This document shows positions 60,541 to 64,000 of a DNA stretch of 64,000 nt, piece after piece (the first letter of the stretch is position 1; the number at the start of each line of letters is the position of its first letter). The notes beneath the pieces are model-generated. The model made no database searches, was not told the DNA's origin, and saw nothing but the letters and a program-made list of their open reading frames with translations. The DNA comes from Ancylomarina sp048268005. GTDB lineage: Bacteria > Bacteroidota > Bacteroidia > Bacteroidales > Marinifilaceae. Both the position numbers and the translations under genes were made by a program. The stretch lies in assembly GCA_048268005.1 (NCBI GenBank), contig JBLWWJ010000006.1, forward strand, positions 124,001 to 188,000, written 5' to 3'.

Positions 60541-60876
60541 ATGATTTTAATAAAGCAAGTTGCAATATTTTTAGGCTTATGGTTATTGGGAGAATTAATT
60601 TCCTATTATAGTCATTTACCGCTTTCAGGCAGTATAATTGGTATGTTATTATTGGTAATTGGTCTGGAATTTAAGTTGATTAAAACAAAGGATGTTAAAG
60701 ATGTCGCTAATTTTTTGCTCAATAATATGGCCATGTTTTTTATTCCAGCTGGGGTAGGCTTAATGTGTCATTATCGCATTTTAAAACAAGAGTGGCTTCC
60801 AATTTCTGTGGCCATTGTTTTCAGTGCCATTTTAGTTATGACTGTTGTTGGTTTAATCATGAAAAAGAAATCCTAA
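60541..60876 (+). CDS. lrgA: CidA/LrgA family holin-like protein
   Basis: Small membrane protein of 111 residues with four helices; the pattern LPLSGSIIGMLLLVIGLEFK followed by FFIPAGVGLMCHYRIL is the LrgA/CidA signature. The start at 60541 (MILIKQVAIFLG) is chosen over a TTG two codons earlier. The family is linked to murein hydrolase control and to export of pyruvate or glycolate-type metabolites in different bacteria. It overlaps the next gene by one base (TAATG), so the two are translationally coupled. Confidence 0.9.
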   Translation: MILIKQVAIFLGLWLLGELISYYSHLPLSGSIIGMLLLVIGLEFKLIKTKDVKDVANFLLNNMAMFFIPAGVGLMCHYRILKQEWLPISVAIVFSAILVMTVVGLIMKKKS

Positions 60877-61580
60877 TGAAAGAGCTTCTGAATTCGCCAT
60901 TGGTTCATGTATGCTTGACTTTGGCTGTATTTATCCTATCTAAAAGATTACAAGTAAAGTATAAGTCCCCCCTTTTGAATCCAATTTTAATTACAATAGT
61001 AGTTGTGATTAGTTTTCTATTGTTGACAGATACATCCTACGAAGATTATGAACGCAATACACAGGTGATAAGTTTTTGGTTGGCACCATCGGTTATTGCA
61101 TTGGGTTATGCTCTTTATAGTTTTTTAGGGGAAATAAAAGCTGATTTTAAGAAGATCATTTTTTCAATGCTTGCAGGCAGTATCACAGGTGTTGTATCTG
61201 TATTTATAACCGCTTACTTATTTGGAGCATCAAAGGCAACAATGATTTCTCTATCACCCAAATCAGTGACAACCCCCATTGCAATTGAAGTATCCAGGCA
61301 AATGGGTGGAATCCCATCTTTAACGGTTGCCTTTGTTATAGTGGTAGGTGTTCTGGGCGCTATATTTGGTCAGACTTACTTGAAATTAATAGGTGTAAAG
61401 GATCCCAAGTCAGTTGGCTTAAGCTTAGGTGCAACGGCCCATGCTTTGGGTACCGCCAGTATTAGTGAGAGAGGTCCTGATTTTAGCGCTTTTGGCGGAT
61501 TAGGGATGGCCTTAAATGGGGTTTTAACAGCCATTTTAGCACCTTGGCTAATTAAATTACTACTTCTGCTATTATATTAG
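60876..61580 (+). CDS. lrgB: LrgB/CidB family membrane protein
   Basis: Integral membrane protein of 234 residues with about seven helices. The motifs SLSPKSVTTPIAIEVSRQMG and SLGATAHALGTASISERG are diagnostic of LrgB. The ATG at 60876 overlaps the lrgA stop; longer in-frame starts fall inside lrgA. LrgA and LrgB work as a pair at the cytoplasmic membrane. No lytSR-type regulator is present in the window. Confidence 0.93.
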   Translation: MKELLNSPLVHVCLTLAVFILSKRLQVKYKSPLLNPILITIVVVISFLLLTDTSYEDYERNTQVISFWLAPSVIALGYALYSFLGEIKADFKKIIFSMLAGSITGVVSVFITAYLFGASKATMISLSPKSVTTPIAIEVSRQMGGIPSLTVAFVIVVGVLGAIFGQTYLKLIGVKDPKSVGLSLGATAHALGTASISERGPDFSAFGGLGMALNGVLTAILAPWLIKLLLLLLY

Positions 61581-61602
61581 TCATGCTATTTAATAGATAT
61601 AG

Positions 61603-61642
61603 AAATGTCCTATCTCCTTGATTTCAGAGATAGGACATTTTT
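61603..61642. terminator. intrinsic terminator between lrgB and the coiled-coil gene
   Basis: AAATGTCCTATCTC (61603-61616) and GAGATAGGACATTT (61627-61640) form a perfect 14-bp stem with a 10-nt loop and T-run on plus. Confidence 0.88.
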
Positions 61643-61661
61643 ATTCGTCAGGTATGGTTCG

Positions 61662-62549
61662 TTATTTTAGATTAAACTTGGCGTTACCAATATGAACACC
61701 TTCTGAGAAAAGATCTAAAGTGTATTCTCCTTTAATAAGGCTTCCATCATTATCCCAAAAAATAGAAACTTCAAGTTCGTTACCTTCAAATTCAATATCA
61801 CGTTTTGCTGAATAAGCAATCTGCGAGTCTTCATATTTGAATAATAGGTTTTCGGGATTACTTAATATTACTTCATCCGGGCGAGCAATTCTAACGAAAA
61901 TTGTTTTAAGTCCTGGAGTGATGGTGATATTCTTTCTAAGGGTGAAGCTTGTTTTAAGCTTAACCGTTTTCGATATTTTTTTGATTTCACGCCCCTTTTT
62001 ATTGATTGGGAAACAGTTAATATTTGTGGCGTCAAGTGCAGAAGCTTTAGAGATTAACTCCTTCATATTTTCTGTCGTACTTTCCAGTTTTTCATTACGC
62101 TCTTTAACCCATGATATTTGCTTTTTAACGCGGATATTTTCTGCGTTCAATTCTTTATTCTTGCTATTTAATGAGTCAATCTGAATCACATAAGAACGTA
62201 AAACACCTTTGAGTGTTCCAATTTCTTTTTTGTATTTATTGATTTCGAAATATGAATTATTTCTGAAAATTCGCATTCTCTCTAATAATTCGTCAATTTT
62301 TTCTTTCTCGGTTACAAGTAATTGATTTAAGGTGTCATTACTTGTTTGTAGTGAATCGTAGTCTTGTGAAAGGCCTCGAAGTTCTGTTTCCAGGTCTGCT
62401 TTTTCAATTTTGATTTCGGCAATATATTGTCGGTTCTCTCTATATGTCTTTAGAAAAAGAATAGAAACGGTGAGTAATATAACCCCCAATGAAATTAATA
62501 CGATTTTATAAATCTGATCTTTCTTCTCTGTCTTCAAATCTGTGCTCAT
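61662..62549 (-). CDS. membrane-anchored coiled-coil protein
   Basis: Protein of 295 residues with one helix near the N-terminus (KIVLISLGVILLTVSILFLK, 15-34), a long coiled coil (about 40-165, rich in Glu, Lys and Leu, e.g. ENIRVKKQISWVKERNEKLE) and a C-terminal beta domain (TITPGLKTIFVRIARPDEVI, GEYTLDLFSEGVHIGNAKFN). Widespread in Bacteroidota without a named function; sometimes annotated as chromosome segregation or septum-related only because of the coiled coil. Topology suggests the coiled coil and C-terminal domain are outside the cytoplasm. Confidence 0.83.
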   Translation of the reverse strand: MSTDLKTEKKDQIYKIVLISLGVILLTVSILFLKTYRENRQYIAEIKIEKADLETELRGLSQDYDSLQTSNDTLNQLLVTEKEKIDELLERMRIFRNNSYFEINKYKKEIGTLKGVLRSYVIQIDSLNSKNKELNAENIRVKKQISWVKERNEKLESTTENMKELISKASALDATNINCFPINKKGREIKKISKTVKLKTSFTLRKNITITPGLKTIFVRIARPDEVILSNPENLLFKYEDSQIAYSAKRDIEFEGNELEVSIFWDNDGSLIKGEYTLDLFSEGVHIGNAKFNLK

Positions 62550-62630
62550 CTAAAAATACGTTTATCGGTTTTGATTGGACCAAATTTAATGGTTTTTACT
62601 TTCTTAACGCAAAAGCTTACTTTAAATTGC

Positions 62631-62664
62631 AAAAAAAGCCGCCCAATCTTTGATTAAGCGACTT
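62631..62664 (-). terminator. intrinsic terminator after the DUF4197 gene
   Basis: On minus, AAGTCGCTTAATC (62664-62652) pairs with GATTGGGCGGCTT (62648-62636) with three G-T pairs, followed by a T-run (62635-62631). It lies 125 bp beyond the DUF4197 stop. Confidence 0.7.
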
Positions 62665-62788
62665 AGGAGTCCTATAAAACTCGAGCCAAAAGAATTCCTG
62701 GATACTAGTTAGGGTACTGGATATTCGTAAGTAGGCCAAAGTTTAGTTGAACAAAGACAAATCTATTGGGAGTCTGCCTTTTGTTTTT

Positions 62789-63544
62789 TTAATCTTGCTG
62801 ACTAAATACTTTTCTAAGAATGGAACTGACACGTTTTATAGGGTCTTTTCTGATTTGTAATTCTTCCTCTGCAACTTTCAAAAAGAGTGCATCCAAAGCT
62901 TTGTTGGTCACATATTCATCCAAAGGAGTATTTACAGTTTTAAGATTAGCAATTTTTCCAGCGAAACTTCCAGCGACCTTATTGTAGCTTCCTGTTAGCA
63001 TATCCCACGACTCGTTGGTTGATATATTAGCCAGTAATTTTTTATCCAGAGAAGTTTTTACTTTTGGCAAGAATAGATCTCTCAATTTTGAATAGCTTTT
63101 ACCTTTCAGATATTGGGTTGCTGCATTTTTATCACCTTTTAGAATTCCAAATGCATCCTGAATGGTCATTTCAGATATGGCAGAAGCAAAAATTGGAGCG
63201 GCTTCAACAACAGCATCTTCGGCAGCACGATTTAATCTTAATACTACCTTATTAACTAGATCCTCACCTCCTGGTACCATTTTAATGTGCTTGCTAATGG
63301 TTTGTGCTTCGGGGGGAAGTAGGATTTTAACGAGTTCATCTTTATAAAAGCCATCTTTTAGTGATAAAACTTGTGAGGCATTCTTACTACCGATTTGTAA
63401 AGCTTCTTTTAAACCTTGTGATACATCGAAGGAAGTTAGCGGTTTGTTTTGCTCAACGGCACATTCATTAACTATGGTTTGCAGTTCTGCACATGATGTG
63501 AGGTAGAGAACACAGAGCAGAAGTATCGTTTTTTTAATCATCAT
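62789..63544 (-). CDS. DUF4197 lipoprotein
   Basis: Exported lipoprotein of 251 residues from the start at 63544 (MMIKKTILLLCVLYLTSCAE) with lipobox YLTSC. The segment QGLKEALQIGSKNASQVLSL and the helical run VNKVVLRLNRAAEDAVVEAA, followed by FASAISEMTIQDAFGILKGD, are characteristic of DUF4197. No activity is known. An ATG eight codons upstream (63568) is less likely because it would displace the signal. Monocistronic, upstream of the terminator at 62631-62664. Confidence 0.9.
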   Translation of the reverse strand: MMIKKTILLLCVLYLTSCAELQTIVNECAVEQNKPLTSFDVSQGLKEALQIGSKNASQVLSLKDGFYKDELVKILLPPEAQTISKHIKMVPGGEDLVNKVVLRLNRAAEDAVVEAAPIFASAISEMTIQDAFGILKGDKNAATQYLKGKSYSKLRDLFLPKVKTSLDKKLLANISTNESWDMLTGSYNKVAGSFAGKIANLKTVNTPLDEYVTNKALDALFLKVAEEELQIRKDPIKRVSSILRKVFSQQD

Positions 63545-63599
63545 TATTTTAGTTTGTTTGTAAGGCATGCAATTTATAAAAAGATCATCACTCCCTATA

Positions 63600-63642
63600 A
63601 AAAAAAAAGAAGCGGAGTAAAAACCTAAATTTTATACCCCGC
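63600..63642 (-). terminator. intrinsic terminator of the TonB receptor gene at the window end
   Basis: On minus, GCGGGGTA (63642-63635) pairs with TACTCCGC (63619-63612) with one G-T pair, followed by an A/T tract (63608-63600 read as Ts). Confidence 0.8.
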
Positions 63643-63682
63643 CAGATTCTAACCGATAGAATCACTTGTCTTATAGTCTAGT

Positions 63683-64000
63683 TTAAAGTAAGTTTCCTAG
63701 TTTTACACCTAAATAAATAGTTCTTGGACTCATAGGACCATAAATATATCCAGCATCACCATTAGGGCCACGGTCGAAATCATTCTGGAATGAATTGAAA
63801 ATATTCTTTACACCAAGATCAAACTGAAGTTTGATGTCTTTCCCCAAATCGAAATGGTAAGCAAAGTTGATATTCATATCCATAAAATCACCTGATTTTA
63901 CAAGGCTTTCTGTTTCTATAGGATTATTGTTTTGATCTAAACCACCTGCAAGGTGCATCACATCCATAGGACCTGTATAAGTACCACTTAAAGTCGTCGT
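63683..64000 (-). CDS. TonB-dependent receptor, C-terminal part only
   Basis: Open from the window edge (64000) to a stop at 63683, about 105 residues. They are the last barrel strands: GTYTGPMDVMHLAGG, then MDMNINFAYHFDLGKDIKLQ, FDLGVKNIFNSFQNDFDRGP and a C-terminus PRTIYLGVKLGNLL, the usual final strand of a receptor. GxYTGxMxxxH is common in receptors for iron or cobalamin complexes, but the ligand cannot be told from this fragment. The gene continues beyond the window. Confidence 0.88.
   Translation of the reverse strand, partial: TTTLSGTYTGPMDVMHLAGGLDQNNNPIETESLVKSGDFMDMNINFAYHFDLGKDIKLQFDLGVKNIFNSFQNDFDRGPNGDAGYIYGPMSPRTIYLGVKLGNLL

Noticed and set aside
60765..60875. N-terminal extension of lrgB into lrgA
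   Set aside because: The extra 37 residues are Cys/His-rich and lie out of frame over conserved lrgA; the ATG at 60876 overlapping the lrgA stop is the natural start.

Overview
The window is AT-rich DNA from a member of the Bacteroidota, most likely a marine or sediment Bacteroidales/Marinilabiliales-type anaerobe (the rank below phylum is inference). The phylum call rests on a SusC-style TonB-dependent receptor with STN and carboxypeptidase-regulatory domains, three DUF4249 lipoproteins, an S46 dipeptidyl peptidase, HU-CCDC81/SPOR, DUF4956 and DUF4268 proteins, few Shine-Dalgarno sites, and TAnnTTTG-type promoter boxes. I found no rRNA, tRNA, CRISPR array, insertion sequence or prophage.

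Layout. 1-9306 (minus): one export operon in the order ABC ATPase, ABC permease/M1-like fusion, TolC-like channel, periplasmic adaptor, RND pump (cut by the window edge). 9565-14127 (plus): a membrane-bound AraC-type regulator followed by a reductive dehalogenase locus: RdhA, RdhB anchor, a NosR/RdhC-like flavoprotein, and a 31-residue membrane peptide. 14257-25106: a ParB-fold orphan, then on minus an outer-membrane cluster (MG2-like protein, TonB receptor, small secreted protein, three tandem DUF4249 lipoproteins of which the middle one is frameshifted) and a HutD/Ves-like protein. 25215-34864: ClC channel, DUF4268, a phosphatase/DUF4956/CotH-kinase-like trio, RNase HII, DPP7-type peptidase, RNase HI and a small membrane protein. 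34922-37295: YjjW/YjjI glycyl-radical pair. 37482-46224: periplasmic nitrate reductase operon. 46560-50542: two TonB-C-like paralogues (one truncated), a short-chain epimerase/dehydrogenase and an OsmC protein. 50990-64000: housekeeping genes (ileS, dksA-like, lspA, gltX) mixed with lipoproteins, LrgA/LrgB, a coiled-coil protein, DUF4197 and the C-terminus of another TonB receptor.

How the genes fit together. Two anaerobic respiratory systems sit in one window. The first is organohalide reduction: exported cobamide/Fe-S RdhA held by RdhB, possibly fed by the FMN/polyferredoxin membrane protein. The second is nitrate reduction: NapA with NapB, NapG/H and NapD, plus a Fe-S/NrfD/cytochrome c module placed first in the operon where NapC would be expected. 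YjjI/YjjW adds an oxygen-sensitive radical enzyme next to the nap genes, separated from them by a terminator. The most notable single residues are in IleRS, whose HIGH signature reads GIHH, the swapped motif reported for mupirocin hyper-resistant IleRS2. The least-described items are the 31-aa peptide ending the rdh locus, a long stem plus U-tract between rdhB and the rdhC-like gene, and the G7 tract that exactly accounts for the broken DUF4249 gene.
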